From Rhodococcus phenolicus (GTDB lineage Bacteria > Actinomycetota > Actinomycetes > Mycobacteriales > Mycobacteriaceae), in assembly GCF_001646785.1 (NCBI RefSeq), contig NZ_LRRH01000011.1, forward strand, positions 1 through 64,000: 64,000 nt of DNA, read 5' to 3'. Position 1 is the first letter of the stretch. The number at the start of each line of letters is the position of its first letter. A model generated the notes under the pieces. It saw only the letters and a program-made list of their open reading frames with translations, did no database searches and was not told the DNA's origin. Of the stretch, positions 43,597 through 53,270 are shown in pieces. A program made the position numbers and the translations under genes.

Positions 43597-44820
43597 GTGA
43601 TCGAGAAGAATCTGCGGGTGCCTCGGCGCCGGTCCCGGCGTTCGGCCGCGGCGATGCTGGGAGCGGTTCTGGTCGGAACCATGACCTTCGTCACTGCCTG
43701 TTCCGGGGGATCGGCCGGTGGAGCCGATGAGGTGCCCATCGATTCCAACCCGCTCGCCGCGCTCATCAAACCGACGGTGTCGTCGAGCGCTGTCGACGGC
43801 GGTGTCGGTTTCTCGCCGATCGACCCGGTGACGGTGTCCGTCGTCAACGGAAAGCTCGACTCGGTCACGCTCAGCAACCCGGACGGTGTCGCCGTCGGTG
43901 GCGCGCTCGCGCCGGACGGCACGACCTGGGTCAACACGGAACCACTCGGCTACAACCGCGAATACACGCTCGAGACGGTCGCGTACGGGCTCGGTGGCGC
44001 GACGACCTCTGTCGCCAGGTTCACCACGAGTGCCCCCGGCAACCTCACCCAGCCCTACGTGCTGCCCGGGGAAGGCTCGGTCGTGGGCATCGGCCAGCCC
44101 GTCGCGGTGCAGTTCGACGAGAACATCCCGGACCGGCGTGCGGCCGAAGCTGCCATCACGATCGTGACGAATCCGCCGGTCGAGGGTGCGTTCTACTGGC
44201 TCAGCAACCGTGAGGTGCGGTGGCGTCCGGAGAACTACTGGGCGCCCGGCACGACCGTGACCGTCGACGTGAAGGCCTACGGCAAGGATCTGGGCGACGG
44301 CCTGTTCGGTCAGTCCGACGTGCACTCGTCGTTCACCATCGGCGACGCCGTGGTCATCGAGGTCGACGACAACACGAAGACCGTCACCGTCAACCGCAAC
44401 GGCAGCGCGATCATGTCGATGCCGACGTCGATGGGCAAGGACAGCACGCCCACCCCCAACGGCGTCTACACCATCGGTGACCGCTTCGATCACATGATCA
44501 TGGATTCGTCGACGTACGGGGTGGCGGCCGACTCACCGCAGGGTTACCGGACGCCCGTGGATTGGGCGACCCGCATGTCCTACAGCGGGATCTTCTTCCA
44601 CTCGGCGCCGTGGTCGCTGGGGGATCAGGGGGTCCGCAACGTCAGCCACGGCTGCCTGAATCTGAGTCCGGCGAATGCGAAGTGGATCTTCGACAACACC
44701 AAGCGCGGTGACATCGTCGTCGTGCGCAACACGGTCGGCGGAATCCTCGAGGGAACCGAGGGGCTGGGCGACTGGAACATCCCGTGGGCGACGTGGAAGG
44801 CGGGCAACGCCAGCACCTGA
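43597..44820 (+). CDS. ldtB: L,D-transpeptidase, LdtMt2 (LdtB) type lipoprotein
   Basis: The GTG at 43597, with GGAGGG upstream, gives 407 residues against 408 for M. tuberculosis LdtMt2 (Rv2518c). The N-terminal basic/hydrophobic segment ends TAC with lipobox Cys35. Two Ig-like domains (about 60-150 and 150-250) precede the YkuD domain; the catalytic motif is FFHSAPWS...VSHGCLNLS with Cys353 (Cys354 in LdtMt2). The C-terminal subdomain ends DWNIPWATW. It is the main 3-3 peptidoglycan cross-linking enzyme. No supported gene lies in the 43329-43596 leader. Confidence 0.94.
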   Translation: MIEKNLRVPRRRSRRSAAAMLGAVLVGTMTFVTACSGGSAGGADEVPIDSNPLAALIKPTVSSSAVDGGVGFSPIDPVTVSVVNGKLDSVTLSNPDGVAVGGALAPDGTTWVNTEPLGYNREYTLETVAYGLGGATTSVARFTTSAPGNLTQPYVLPGEGSVVGIGQPVAVQFDENIPDRRAAEAAITIVTNPPVEGAFYWLSNREVRWRPENYWAPGTTVTVDVKAYGKDLGDGLFGQSDVHSSFTIGDAVVIEVDDNTKTVTVNRNGSAIMSMPTSMGKDSTPTPNGVYTIGDRFDHMIMDSSTYGVAADSPQGYRTPVDWATRMSYSGIFFHSAPWSLGDQGVRNVSHGCLNLSPANAKWIFDNTKRGDIVVVRNTVGGILEGTEGLGDWNIPWATWKAGNAST

Positions 44821-44831
44821 CCTCGCGTACG

Positions 44832-44873
44832 CACAACGGAGGGTGACCGGAACGCCGGGCGCCCTCCGTTGTG
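44832..44873. terminator. Bidirectional terminator
   Basis: Arms CACAACGGAGGG and complement enclose an 18-base loop between convergent ldtB and the MarR gene. Confidence 0.75.
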
Positions 44874-44885
44874 TTGCGGGCTGGT

Positions 44886-45341
44886 TCAGGGGCGGGGCCA
44901 GGGACGGCCGACGTAGCGTTCGACGTCGGTGTTGAAACGTTCGAGCCAGCCGGCGAAGGTCGCCACGTCCTCCGGGGACCATTCGTTCAGGATCTCGTCG
45001 AGCACCCGGATGCTGTGCGCGCGTTCCTCGGCGAGCCGGTTGCTGCCGTCGCCGGTGATGCGGAACTTGCGTGCCATCCCGCCGTCGGGGTCGGGTATCC
45101 GCTCGACCAGCCCGTCGCGCAGCATCGCGCCGGTCTGCCGGTTCAGGGTCGATGCATCCAGGCCGAAGGCATCGCTCAGTTCACCGATCGACATCGGACC
45201 CTGCATCTCGATCCGGCCCAGCAGCGTGTAGGCGCTGCGGTCCAGGCGACCGACTGCGCGTCGGGGGCGGGCGGTCTGTGCGCTGAGGTGCCGACCCAGC
45301 AGCATCGTCTCGAACTCGATCAGGTTGGTGGGCTTGTCCAT
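44886..45341 (-). CDS. MarR-family regulator
   Basis: A 151-residue winged-helix protein: LGRIEMQGPMSIGELSDAFGLDASTLNRQTGAMLRDGLVERIPDPDGG contains the recognition helix and wing. Divergent from a drug-efflux-type MFS gene across a 136-base region with palindromes, the usual MarR repressor/efflux layout. Length is typical. Ligand unknown. Confidence 0.9.
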   Translation of the reverse strand: MDKPTNLIEFETMLLGRHLSAQTARPRRAVGRLDRSAYTLLGRIEMQGPMSIGELSDAFGLDASTLNRQTGAMLRDGLVERIPDPDGGMARKFRITGDGSNRLAEERAHSIRVLDEILNEWSPEDVATFAGWLERFNTDVERYVGRPWPRP

Positions 45342-45421
45342 TTCGTCCTTTTGCTGCTCGGCCCCCGTGGAACTTTCGTCAGGTATACCACGCGATGTGC
45401 GTAATGCATAAGTTGTGCACG

Positions 45422-45432
45422 ATGCACTGCAT
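45422..45432. promoter_or_regulatory. Palindromes between MarR and MFS genes
   Basis: ATGCACTGCAT is a perfect palindrome around a central base. Nearby are ATGCAT and two GTGCAC hexamers flanking it. These AT-rich sites between divergent genes are likely MarR operators overlapping the MFS promoter. Confidence 0.5.
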
Positions 45433-45477
45433 ATGTAAGGTGCACAGAATTATATTGCTCTAGTTAAGGAGATTGGG

Positions 45478-46920
45478 GTGAACAACCCGACACCCGCAGT
45501 TCGTCCGGGCGCACTGGTAGGTGTGCTCGCCTTCACCGGCATCGTGGCCTCGCTCATGCAGACGCTCGTCGTGCCGTTGATCGCGCAGCTGCCCGTGATC
45601 CTCCACACCACCGCGTCCAACGCGTCCTGGGTCATCACCGTCACGCTCCTGGCCGCCGCGGTCGCGATGCCGGTGACCGGGCGCCTCGGCGACCTGTACG
45701 GCAAGCGTCCCGTGATGTTCGCCTGCACGATTCCCCTGATCGTCGGGTCGGCGATCTGCGCGATGGCGTCGTCCCTGTTCCCCATGATCCTCGGCCGTGG
45801 TCTGCAGGGCCTGGGCATGGGCCTGATCCCGCTCGGCATCAGCATCCTGCGCGACGTGCTGCCGCCGGAGAAGCTGCATTCCTCCATCGCGCTGATGAGC
45901 TCGTCGATGGGTATCGGCGGTGCCCTCGGTCTGCCCGTCGCCGCTGCGGTCGCCGAGAACGCGAACTGGCGGGTGCTGTTCTGGGCTGCTGCGGTGCTCA
46001 GCGCCGTCGTCCTCGTGGCGATCTGGGTCATCGTGCCGGCCACGCCCGTCCAGGGAACCCGCGGAAAGTTCGACCCGTTCGGTGCGGTCACGCTCGGCAT
46101 CGGACTCGTCTGCCTGTTGCTTGCGGTCTCGAAGGGCGCCGACTGGGGCTGGACGAGCAGCACCACCCTCGAGATGTTCGCGGCCGCGATCGTCGCGATC
46201 GGTGTGTTCGCGTGGTGGGAACTGCGCATCGACGATCCGCTGGTCGACCTGCGTATCACCGCTCGCCGTCCGGTCCTGTTGACCAATCTGGCGTCCATCG
46301 TCGTCGGCTTCGCCATGTACGCGCAGTCGCTGATCGTGCCGCAGCTGCTGCAGCTGCCGGAATCGACCGGGTACGGCCTCGGCCAGTCGATGCTCGCGAT
46401 GGGACTGTGGATGGCTCCCTCCGGCATCATGATGATGCTCGTCTCGCCGCTCGGCGCGCGACTGTCCGCCGGTCGCGGACCGAAGGTGACACTGCTCGTC
46501 GGTGCCCTGGTCATCGCTCTGGGCTACGGCTCGTCCATGGCACTGATGGGCACGACGTGGGGCCTGCTGATCGTCACCAGTATCTGTGGCGTCGGCGTGG
46601 GTCTGGCCTACGGTGCGATGCCCGCGTTGATCATGGGGTCCGTGCCGCAGACCGCGACCGCCGCCGCGAACAGCTTCAACTCGCTCATGCGGTCGGTCGG
46701 CACCTCGGTGTCGGCCGCGGTCGTCGGTGTGGTGCTCGCGCAGATGAGCATGCAGCTGGGTGAGCACACGCTGCCCACCGAAGCCGGTTTCCGGACCGGA
46801 CTGCTCATCGGCTGCGGCGTGGCGCTCGTCGCCGCGTTGATCACCCTGGCCATCCCCGGTAAGCCCGCCGGTGCGACGTTGCGGCGCGCCGACAAGGAGC
46901 GCGACACCGTCGAGGTCTAG
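45478..46920 (+). CDS. MFS drug:H+ antiporter, DHA2 family
   Basis: A GTG start with AAGGAG gives 480 residues and about 14 membrane helices, as in EmrB/QacA exporters. Motif A is GRLGDLYGKRP in loop 2-3 and motif C-like glycine pattern SSSMGIGGALGLPV is in helix 5. It exports hydrophobic toxicants at the expense of the proton gradient. Divergent from MarR. A strong terminator follows. Substrate unknown. Confidence 0.92.
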   Translation: MNNPTPAVRPGALVGVLAFTGIVASLMQTLVVPLIAQLPVILHTTASNASWVITVTLLAAAVAMPVTGRLGDLYGKRPVMFACTIPLIVGSAICAMASSLFPMILGRGLQGLGMGLIPLGISILRDVLPPEKLHSSIALMSSSMGIGGALGLPVAAAVAENANWRVLFWAAAVLSAVVLVAIWVIVPATPVQGTRGKFDPFGAVTLGIGLVCLLLAVSKGADWGWTSSTTLEMFAAAIVAIGVFAWWELRIDDPLVDLRITARRPVLLTNLASIVVGFAMYAQSLIVPQLLQLPESTGYGLGQSMLAMGLWMAPSGIMMMLVSPLGARLSAGRGPKVTLLVGALVIALGYGSSMALMGTTWGLLIVTSICGVGVGLAYGAMPALIMGSVPQTATAAANSFNSLMRSVGTSVSAAVVGVVLAQMSMQLGEHTLPTEAGFRTGLLIGCGVALVAALITLAIPGKPAGATLRRADKERDTVEV

Positions 46921-46931
46921 TTCGTTGTCCG

Positions 46932-46973
46932 CGGCTGTGGCCCCCGACCGGAAACGGCCGGGGGCCACAGCCG
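46932..46973 (+). terminator. Terminator after the MFS gene
   Basis: 15-base arms (CGGCTGTGGCCCCCG and complement) with loop ACCGGAAACGGC, followed by TTT. Confidence 0.88.
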
Positions 46974-47039
46974 TTTCCCGTTCCCGGGTGACGGTTCTCT
47001 TCGGCGGGGGACGGGAAACGCGGTGGTAGGGAAAAGAAA

Positions 47040-47067
47040 AGACCCCCGACCGCGCGGTCGGGGGTCT
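47040..47067. terminator. Terminator downstream of tRNA-His
   Basis: Arms AGACCCCCGACCG and complement with a two-base loop; A-run on one side and TTTC on the other make it active in both directions. Confidence 0.85.
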
Positions 47068-47075
47068 TTCTCGGG

Positions 47076-47149
47076 GGTGAGTGACGGGACTCGAACCCGC
47101 GACAGCCAGGATCACAACCTGGTGCTCTACCAACTGAACTACACTCACC
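47076..47149 (-). tRNA. tRNA-His (anticodon GUG)
   Basis: Minus-strand tRNA with acceptor GGTGAGTG/CACTCACC, including the extra G-1:C73 pair typical of tRNA-His. The anticodon loop is TTGTGAT in stem CCAGG/CCTGG. T arm contains GTTCGAGTC. Confidence 0.95.
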
Positions 47150-47232
47150 ATCGCATCCGCTATCGGCCGGGGCCGGTTGCGACTGCGATAGAAATACTAG
47201 CCTGCTTTCCCCGAAAACGACGAATCGCCTGG

Positions 47233-47832
47233 TCAGGCAGGTCCAAGATCCTTTACGGCGGCGGTGATGTCCGCAGGCGGCGGCCCGGGAGGCGCCACGA
47301 ACGCGGTGCGCCGGTAGTAGCGCAGCTCCCGGATGGACTCCTTGATGTCGGCGAGCGCGCGGTGCGACAGGCCTTTCTGGGGCTGGCCGAAGTAGATCCG
47401 CGGGTACCAGCGCCGGCACAGTTCCTTGATCGAGCTGACGTCGACCATGCGGTAGTGCAGATACGTGTCGAGTTCCGGCATGTCCCGGGAGATGAACTGC
47501 CGGTCGGTGCCGATGGAGTTGCCGGCCAGGGGAGCGGTACCGGCTTCCTTGACGTGCGTCCGGACGTAGTCGAGGACCAGTTTCTCGGCTTCGGCCAGCG
47601 TGACCGTCGAGCGGCGTACCTCGTCGGTCAACCCGGACCGTTCGTGCATCTGCTGCACGACCTCGGGCATCGCGGCCAGCGCGTCGTCGTCGGCGTGGAT
47701 CACGATGTCCACACCCTCGCCGAGCACGTTGAGATCGCTGTCGGTAACCAGCGCGGCGATTTCGATGAGTTTGTCGCTTCCGATCCGCAGACCGGTCATT
47801 TCGCAATCGATCCAAACAAGTTTGTCCTGCAC
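47233..47832 (-). CDS. orn: Oligoribonuclease
   Basis: A 199-residue DEDDh 3'-5' exonuclease that degrades 2-5-mer RNA and pGpG-type dinucleotides; the equivalent of Rv2511. GTG start. Exo motifs: WIDCEMTGL (Asp, Glu), [10 protein letters not shown] (Asp) and SHRALADI (His, Asp). The C-terminal tail after residue 180 is Pro-rich. Divergent from the HerA-like ATPase and upstream of tRNA-His on the same strand. Confidence 0.95.
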   Translation of the reverse strand: MQDKLVWIDCEMTGLRIGSDKLIEIAALVTDSDLNVLGEGVDIVIHADDDALAAMPEVVQQMHERSGLTDEVRRSTVTLAEAEKLVLDYVRTHVKEAGTAPLAGNSIGTDRQFISRDMPELDTYLHYRMVDVSSIKELCRRWYPRIYFGQPQKGLSHRALADIKESIRELRYYRRTAFVAPPGPPPADITAAVKDLGPA

Positions 47833-47918
47833 GAGAGTACAGAGTAGTCAGACGGGCGACCGGGTTAAGGTCTGCGGGGGAAACAGACGCCGGCCGTGCT
47901 GGTTCGAGGAGGCTGAAC

Positions 47919-49679
47919 ATGACCGTGGATCCGACCCGATCCGGCGAGGCACTGTCCGCCGCCGAGAAGGCGAAGGCCGCGAAGGCCGCCGCCGAAGAAG
48001 CGGCCCGAGTCGCCGCCGAAGCCGCCGCCGCGGCCGAACTGGCTCAGCGTGAGGCCGAGGAGGCCGCCGCCGCGGCCGAGACCGAACCGGATGAGGCCGC
48101 CCAACCGAACGCGGCCACCGCCGGAACCGCCGCAGGCCCGGCCGCGGAGATCGCCGCGGGTTACGCGTTCTCCGGTGCGACCCTGGAACTGGGCACTGTC
48201 GTCCACGACGGCGTCGTCGACCCGGGTGCCCGGGTCCGGATCCCGCTGGCCATGATGAACCGGCACGGCCTCATCGCCGGCGCGACCGGCACCGGTAAGA
48301 CCAAGACCCTGCAGGGCATCGCCGAGCAGCTGTCCGCGGCGGGCGTGCCCGTGGTCATGGCCGATGTCAAAGGCGACCTGTCGGGCCTGTCCGCGCGCGG
48401 GGAGGGCGGCGACGCGATCGTCACTCGCGCCGCCGACACCGGCGATGCCTCGTGGACCCCGGCCGGTTTCCCGGTTCAGTTCTTCTCGCTCGGCACCGAC
48501 GGCATCGGCATCCCGGTCCGCGCGACCGTCACGGCGTTCGGCCCCATCCTGCTGAGCAAGGTGCTCGGCCTGAACACCACCCAGGAATCGACGCTCGGAC
48601 TGATCTTCCATTGGGCGGATCAGCGCGGCATGGCGCTGCTCGACCTCAAGGATCTGCGGCAGGTCATCGCGTACCTGACCAGCGACGAGGGCAAGGCCGA
48701 TCTCAAAGGTATCGGCGGTGTCTCGGCCGCGACCGCGGGCGTCATCCTGCGCGCGATCGTCAACCTCGAGGCCGACGGCGGCGACACGTTCTTCGGCGAA
48801 CCGGAGATCGACACCGAGGATCTGCTGCGTGTCCTGGGCGGCAACGGGGTGATCAGCCTGTTCGAGCTGGGCGCGCAGGCAGCGCGTCCGGTGCTGTTCT
48901 CGACGTTCCTGATGTGGGTGCTCGCCGACCTGTTCCAGACACTGCCCGAGGAGGGTGACCTGGACAAACCGAAGCTCGTGTTCATCTTCGACGAAGCGCA
49001 TCTGCTGTTCGCGGACGCGTCGAAGGCCTTCCTGCAGCAGGTCGAGCAGACCGTCAAGCTCATCCGGTCGAAGGGGGTCGGCGTGTTCTTCTGCACGCAG
49101 CTTCCTACAGATGTTCCCAACGCGGTCCTCTCGCAGTTGGGTGCGCGGGTGCAGCACGCGCTGCGTGCGTTCACGCCCGACGATCAGAGGGCCCTCACCA
49201 AGACGGTCCGCACCTACCCGAAGACGAGGTTCTACGACCTCGAGAACTCGCTGACCTCGCTCGGGACGGGGGAAGCGATCGTGACGGTCCTGTCGGAGAA
49301 GGGAGCGCCGACACCGGTGGCGTGGACCCGGATCCGGCCCCCGCGTTCGCTGATGGACACCGTCGGCGACGACGCGATCCGTGCCGCCGCCCAGGGACAT
49401 CCGCTGTTCGCGAAGTACGGGCAGACCGTCGACCGGGAGTCGGCGTACGAGATGCTCACGACGAAGGTCGCAGGCGCGCCCGATGTGGATCCGCCGCTGG
49501 ACGTGCCGCCGCTGCCGGATCTGTCCGAGACGATGCCGGCCCCTCGGGACGAGGGGCCGACGATCGTCGAACAGGTGCTGGGCAGCTCCGCGATGAAGAG
49601 CTTCCTGCGGTCCGCCGCGTCCGCTGCGGGGCGGGAGATCTCCCGCAGCATCTTCGGAACCGGTCGCAAGCGGCGCTAG
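47919..49679 (+). CDS. HerA-like / DUF853 P-loop ATPase
   Basis: A 586-residue protein, counterpart of Rv2510c. Residues about 12-75 are an Ala/Glu/Lys-rich, probably coiled-coil segment. Walker A GATGTGKT is at about 121-128 and Walker B LVFIFDEAHLLF near 350; a sensor-like FCTQLPTDVP follows. The family (DUF853, YjgR/HerA-like) resembles DNA-translocating ATPases, yet no nuclease partner such as NurA is beside it and its biological role is unknown. The stop overlaps the cmrA stop in a shared CTAG. Confidence 0.88.
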   Translation: MTVDPTRSGEALSAAEKAKAAKAAAEEAARVAAEAAAAAELAQREAEEAAAAAETEPDEAAQPNAATAGTAAGPAAEIAAGYAFSGATLELGTVVHDGVVDPGARVRIPLAMMNRHGLIAGATGTGKTKTLQGIAEQLSAAGVPVVMADVKGDLSGLSARGEGGDAIVTRAADTGDASWTPAGFPVQFFSLGTDGIGIPVRATVTAFGPILLSKVLGLNTTQESTLGLIFHWADQRGMALLDLKDLRQVIAYLTSDEGKADLKGIGGVSAATAGVILRAIVNLEADGGDTFFGEPEIDTEDLLRVLGGNGVISLFELGAQAARPVLFSTFLMWVLADLFQTLPEEGDLDKPKLVFIFDEAHLLFADASKAFLQQVEQTVKLIRSKGVGVFFCTQLPTDVPNAVLSQLGARVQHALRAFTPDDQRALTKTVRTYPKTRFYDLENSLTSLGTGEAIVTVLSEKGAPTPVAWTRIRPPRSLMDTVGDDAIRAAAQGHPLFAKYGQTVDRESAYEMLTTKVAGAPDVDPPLDVPPLPDLSETMPAPRDEGPTIVEQVLGSSAMKSFLRSAASAAGREISRSIFGTGRKRR

Positions 49680-50479
49680 CCGCCGAGCTTCTTGTAGAAG
49701 GTCCCGACGATCGGGGCGACGATCGCGCGCGGGGTGTAGTTGCCCGCGACGGACATGGCTTTGCTGATCAGTCCGGGCACGATGCGCATCCGGTTCTCGG
49801 CGAGACCGTCCAGCGACACCTTCGCGGTGTGCTCGCTCGAGATCCACAGGAAATCGGGGACGAGCTTGTCGACGATCGAGGCGTCGGCCGGGTCGGGGGT
49901 CTCGGTGCGCACCGGCCCCGGTGCCAGCAGGGTGACGTTCACGCCGGTGCCCTTGAGTTCGCCGCGCAGCGATTCGGAGAACGTGTTGACGAACGCCTTC
50001 GAGGCCGCATAGGTCGCGTTGTTCGGGATCGGCATGTTGCCCGCGGCGGACCCGACGTTGAGGATCGCGCCGGAGCGACGCTCGAGCATCTGCGGTAGCA
50101 CCGCCAGGGTGAGGTCGTGCACGGCGACCGCGTTGAGCTCGACCTGCGCGCGTTCGTAGGACGGGTCCAGATCGGACACCGGTCCGAATGTGGCGATCCC
50201 GGCGTTGTTGCACAGGATGCTGACGTGGCGGTCGGCAAGTTCCTCGACCAGCTTCGCGCGGGCGTCGCGATCGGACAGGTCGCAGGCTCGTACCTCGACG
50301 GTGACGCCGTGCGCCGCGCGGAGAGTGGTGGCGAGCTCTTCCATCACCTCGCCGCGCCGTGCGACGAGGATCAGCGAGTGACCGCGCGCTGCGAGTTCGG
50401 TGGCGAGGGCCTCACCGATACCGGAGGAAGCGCCGGTCACGACCGCGCGGGCGTCTGGAGTGGGGTTCGGCAGAGTCAC
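49676..50479 (-). CDS. cmrA: SDR-family mycolate reductase (CmrA type)
   Basis: A 267-residue short-chain dehydrogenase, the equivalent of Rv2509. The NADPH-binding motif is VVTGASSGIGEAL, NNAG is intact, and the catalytic Ser...YAASK is in NVGSAAGN...TYAASKAF. In Corynebacterineae, Rv2509/CmrA reduces the 3-oxo group of new mycolates before their export and transfer to trehalose. Rhodococci make shorter mycolates by the same pathway. Convergent with the HerA-like gene. Confidence 0.9.
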   Translation of the reverse strand: MTLPNPTPDARAVVTGASSGIGEALATELAARGHSLILVARRGEVMEELATTLRAAHGVTVEVRACDLSDRDARAKLVEELADRHVSILCNNAGIATFGPVSDLDPSYERAQVELNAVAVHDLTLAVLPQMLERRSGAILNVGSAAGNMPIPNNATYAASKAFVNTFSESLRGELKGTGVNVTLLAPGPVRTETPDPADASIVDKLVPDFLWISSEHTAKVSLDGLAENRMRIVPGLISKAMSVAGNYTPRAIVAPIVGTFYKKLGG

Positions 50480-50529
50480 GGTGGGTCAGCCTAGTCGCCG
50501 CGGCTCGGGCTCGGTTGTCCGTGTCTTTC

Positions 50530-50542
50530 GGGAAGACTTCCC
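50530..50542. promoter_or_regulatory. Palindrome between cmrA and TetR gene
   Basis: GGGAAGACTTCCC has 6-base perfect arms in the divergent cmrA/TetR gap (50480-50638). It may be the operator of the adjacent TetR. Confidence 0.4.
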
Positions 50543-50638
50543 TAAACGGGGAGGTTGGCCGGTATTGTTTGTAGGGCGCAGGTCGCGAAGCGCCGCCGAT
50601 GCCCCCGAGGTTCGGCGCGTTGGAACGAAGGAGTGATC

Positions 50639-51238
50639 GTGGTCACAGCTGTCATGGACGGTCGAACAGCCCGCGCGGAACGCACGCGCCGAGCGGTGGT
50701 CGAGGCGCACATCGCGCTGCTCCGGGCGGGCATGCTCAAGCCCACAGGTGCGCAGGTCGCGGAGCAGGCAGGCGTTTCCCTGCGGGCGCTGTGGGTCAAT
50801 TTCAGCGACCTCGACACCCTGATGGCGTTCACCGGGGCGGAGATGCTGCGCCGTCAGGACGAACTGTTCGTGCCGGTGCCTCCGCATCTGCCGCTGGCGG
50901 AACGGATCGACGGCTTCTGCCGGCAACGCGCGCGGCTGCTCGAGTTCATCGCGCCCTACTCACGAGCCGCGGTCGTGCGCCAGCATTTCTCCGAAGCGCT
51001 CCGGGCTCACCGGCGGCGCCACATCGCGCGGGTCACCGACGAGGTGAGGGTCCTGTTCGCCCGCGAACTCTCGACCCTCGACAAGGACCGTCGCGCCCGC
51101 CTGGTCTACGCGCTCGGGGTCGCCGCCACGTGGGGATCGTGGGCGGTCCTGCGCGACGAACTGCAGCTCGGCGTGGACGAGGCGACCGCCGTGCTGCGCC
51201 AGTCGGTGGCCGGGCTACTGGCCGGCGTCACCGTCTGA
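50639..51238 (+). CDS. TetR-family regulator
   Basis: The GTG at 50639 follows AAGGAG by five bases; 199 residues. The N-terminal helix-turn-helix is degenerate but recognisable (PTGAQVAEQAGVSLRALWVNFSDLDTLM); the rest is helical, TetR-like. Divergent from cmrA, which it might control; the flavoenzyme gene is convergent, seven bases away. Confidence 0.8.
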   Translation: MVTAVMDGRTARAERTRRAVVEAHIALLRAGMLKPTGAQVAEQAGVSLRALWVNFSDLDTLMAFTGAEMLRRQDELFVPVPPHLPLAERIDGFCRQRARLLEFIAPYSRAAVVRQHFSEALRAHRRRHIARVTDEVRVLFARELSTLDKDRRARLVYALGVAATWGSWAVLRDELQLGVDEATAVLRQSVAGLLAGVTV

Positions 51239-51245
51239 CAGGTTC

Positions 51246-53270
51246 TCAGATCCGGGCAGCGAGCCGGGTCCCCTGCTCGATCGCGCGCTTCGCGTCGAGT
51301 TCGGCGGCGACATCCGCCCCGCCGATCACGTGTGTGGTGACGCCTGCCGACAGGAGTTCGTCGGCCAGGTCCCGCACCGATTCCTGACCTGCGCACACGA
51401 CGACCGTGTCGACGGCGAGCACCCGGAGGTCGCGGCGCTCGGCGCCGAAGCTGATGTGCAGGCCGTCGTCGTCGATGCGTTCGTAGTTCACACCCGACAG
51501 CTCGTGTACGCCCTTGTGTTTCAGGGACGCTCGATGCACCCAGCCGCTCGTCTTACCGAGCCCGGCCCCGATCCGGCCGGACGATCGTTGCAGCAGGTAC
51601 ACCTCGCGCGGAGACGGCGACGGTTGCGGGACGGACAATCCACCGTTCGCGTCCTCATCGTCGCAGACGCCCCATTCCCGCTTCCACTCCGCGAGATCCA
51701 TTGTCGGGGAGGAGGTGTGGGTGAGGAATTCGGCGACGTCGACGCCTATGCCGCCCGCGCCGATCACCGCGACCCGGGTGCCGATCGGGGCCTCGCCGCG
51801 TACCGCCTGCGGGTACGACAGGACGTTCGGCCGGTCGATACCCGCGATTTCCGGCACGCGGGGTCGCACACCGGTCGCGACGACCACGTCGTCGAACCCG
51901 GTCAGGTCGGCGACGTCCGCGCGGACACCCAGTCGCACATCGACGCCGGTCAGCTCGAGCTGACGCGTGAAGTACCGCAAGGTCTCGGAAAACTCCTCCT
52001 TCCCGGGGATGAGCCGGGCGATGCCGAACTGACCTCCGATGCAGTCGTCCGCTTCGAACAGGGTGACGCGATGTCCGCGCCGCGCGAGGTTCACTGCCGC
52101 CGACAGCCCCGCCGGTCCGGCACCGACGACCGCGACCGTCCTGCTGCGCCGGGTGGGGGAGAGCAGCAGTTCGGTTTCGCGGCCGGCACGCGGATTGAGC
52201 AGGCACGAGACGTGCTTGTTGACGAACGCGTGGTCGAGACACGCCTGGTTGCAGGCGATGCACGTGTTGATCTCGTCGGCGGTTCCGGCGGCGGCCTTGC
52301 GCACCCAGTCGGGGTCCGCGAGCATCGGCCGTGCCAGCGAGACGAGGGCGGCCCGGCCGTCGGACAGGATCGCCTCTGCGGTCTCGGGCATGTTGATGCG
52401 GTTCGACGCGGCAACCGGAATACTCACGTGCTGGGCGAGTTTCGCGGTGACGTCCACGAACGCGGCACGAGGAACGGACGTGACGATCGTGGGCACCCGG
52501 GATTCGTGCCAGCCGATGTCGGTGTTGATGAAGGTCGCACCGGCTGCTTCGACTTCCTGTGCAAGCGAGACGATTTCGTCCCACCGCTGGCCGCGCTCGA
52601 CGAGATCGGCCATCGAAAGCCGGAACGAGATCACGAAGTCCGGGCCGCCGACCGCCCGGACGCCCCGCACGATCTCGACGGCGAGACGGCGGCGCTTGGC
52701 GGGAGTGCCGCCCCACTCGTCGGTGCGCCGATTGGTGCGTTCGGCGAGGAACTGGTTGATGAAATATCCCTCACCACCCATGATTTCGACGCCGTCGTAA
52801 CCGGCTTCCCGAGCGAGCCCGGCGCAGCGCACGAACGCCCGGATCTGTCGGCGCACACCCCACGAGGTGAGTCGGCGCGGCCGGAACGGATTGATCGGTG
52901 CCTTGATCGACGACGCGGACACGCTCAGCGGCCAGTAGCTGTACCGGCCGGCGTGCAGGATCTGCAGCAGGATCCGCCCGCCCTCCGCATGCACGGCGTC
53001 GGTGATCGTCCGGTGCCGGCGGGCCTCGATCCGGTTGGTGAGCTTGGCGCCGAACGGCAGCAGCCATCCGGTGCGCGTGGGGGCGTAACCGCCGGTGACG
53101 ATGAGCGCGACACCCCCGCGGGCACGTTCGGCGAAGTATGCGGCCAGTTTCCCGGTGTTCGCGGCGCGGTCCTCGAGCCCGGTGTGCATCGATCCCATGA
53201 TCACCCGGTTGGGCAACGTGATCGGTCCGAGGTCGAGAGGGGACAGCAGCGTGGGATAGTGGTCGGTCAC
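51246..53270 (-). CDS. 2,4-dienoyl-CoA reductase-like FMN/FAD/Fe-S oxidoreductase
   Basis: The GTG at 53270 overlaps the PadR stop by four bases; 674 residues, the length of FadH. An Old-Yellow-Enzyme barrel (HAGRYSYWP, VEIMGGEGYFINQFLAERTN) occupies residues 1-340. Cysteines CIACNQACLD...C bind a 4Fe-4S cluster, then FAD (VAVVGAGPAGLSAA) and NADPH (VAVIGAGGIGVD) domains follow. Relatives reduce dienoyl-CoAs in unsaturated fatty acid oxidation (M. tuberculosis Rv1175c, FadH) or demethylate amines. Coupling to PadR suggests induction by an aromatic or unsaturated substrate. Confidence 0.88.
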   Translation of the reverse strand: MTDHYPTLLSPLDLGPITLPNRVIMGSMHTGLEDRAANTGKLAAYFAERARGGVALIVTGGYAPTRTGWLLPFGAKLTNRIEARRHRTITDAVHAEGGRILLQILHAGRYSYWPLSVSASSIKAPINPFRPRRLTSWGVRRQIRAFVRCAGLAREAGYDGVEIMGGEGYFINQFLAERTNRRTDEWGGTPAKRRRLAVEIVRGVRAVGGPDFVISFRLSMADLVERGQRWDEIVSLAQEVEAAGATFINTDIGWHESRVPTIVTSVPRAAFVDVTAKLAQHVSIPVAASNRINMPETAEAILSDGRAALVSLARPMLADPDWVRKAAAGTADEINTCIACNQACLDHAFVNKHVSCLLNPRAGRETELLLSPTRRSRTVAVVGAGPAGLSAAVNLARRGHRVTLFEADDCIGGQFGIARLIPGKEEFSETLRYFTRQLELTGVDVRLGVRADVADLTGFDDVVVATGVRPRVPEIAGIDRPNVLSYPQAVRGEAPIGTRVAVIGAGGIGVDVAEFLTHTSSPTMDLAEWKREWGVCDDEDANGGLSVPQPSPSPREVYLLQRSSGRIGAGLGKTSGWVHRASLKHKGVHELSGVNYERIDDDGLHISFGAERRDLRVLAVDTVVVCAGQESVRDLADELLSAGVTTHVIGGADVAAELDAKRAIEQGTRLAARI

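Noticed and set aside
45460-47151. A 563-residue minus-strand frame opposite the DHA2 transporter
   Set aside because: It is antisense to a clear 14-helix transporter, crosses two terminators and the tRNA-His gene, and has low-complexity composition.
47919-49679. HerA-like ATPase considered as part of an anti-phage HerA-nuclease pair
   Set aside because: No NurA, SIR2 or DUF4297-type partner is adjacent, and the gene is a conserved Rv2510c equivalent in a housekeeping context.
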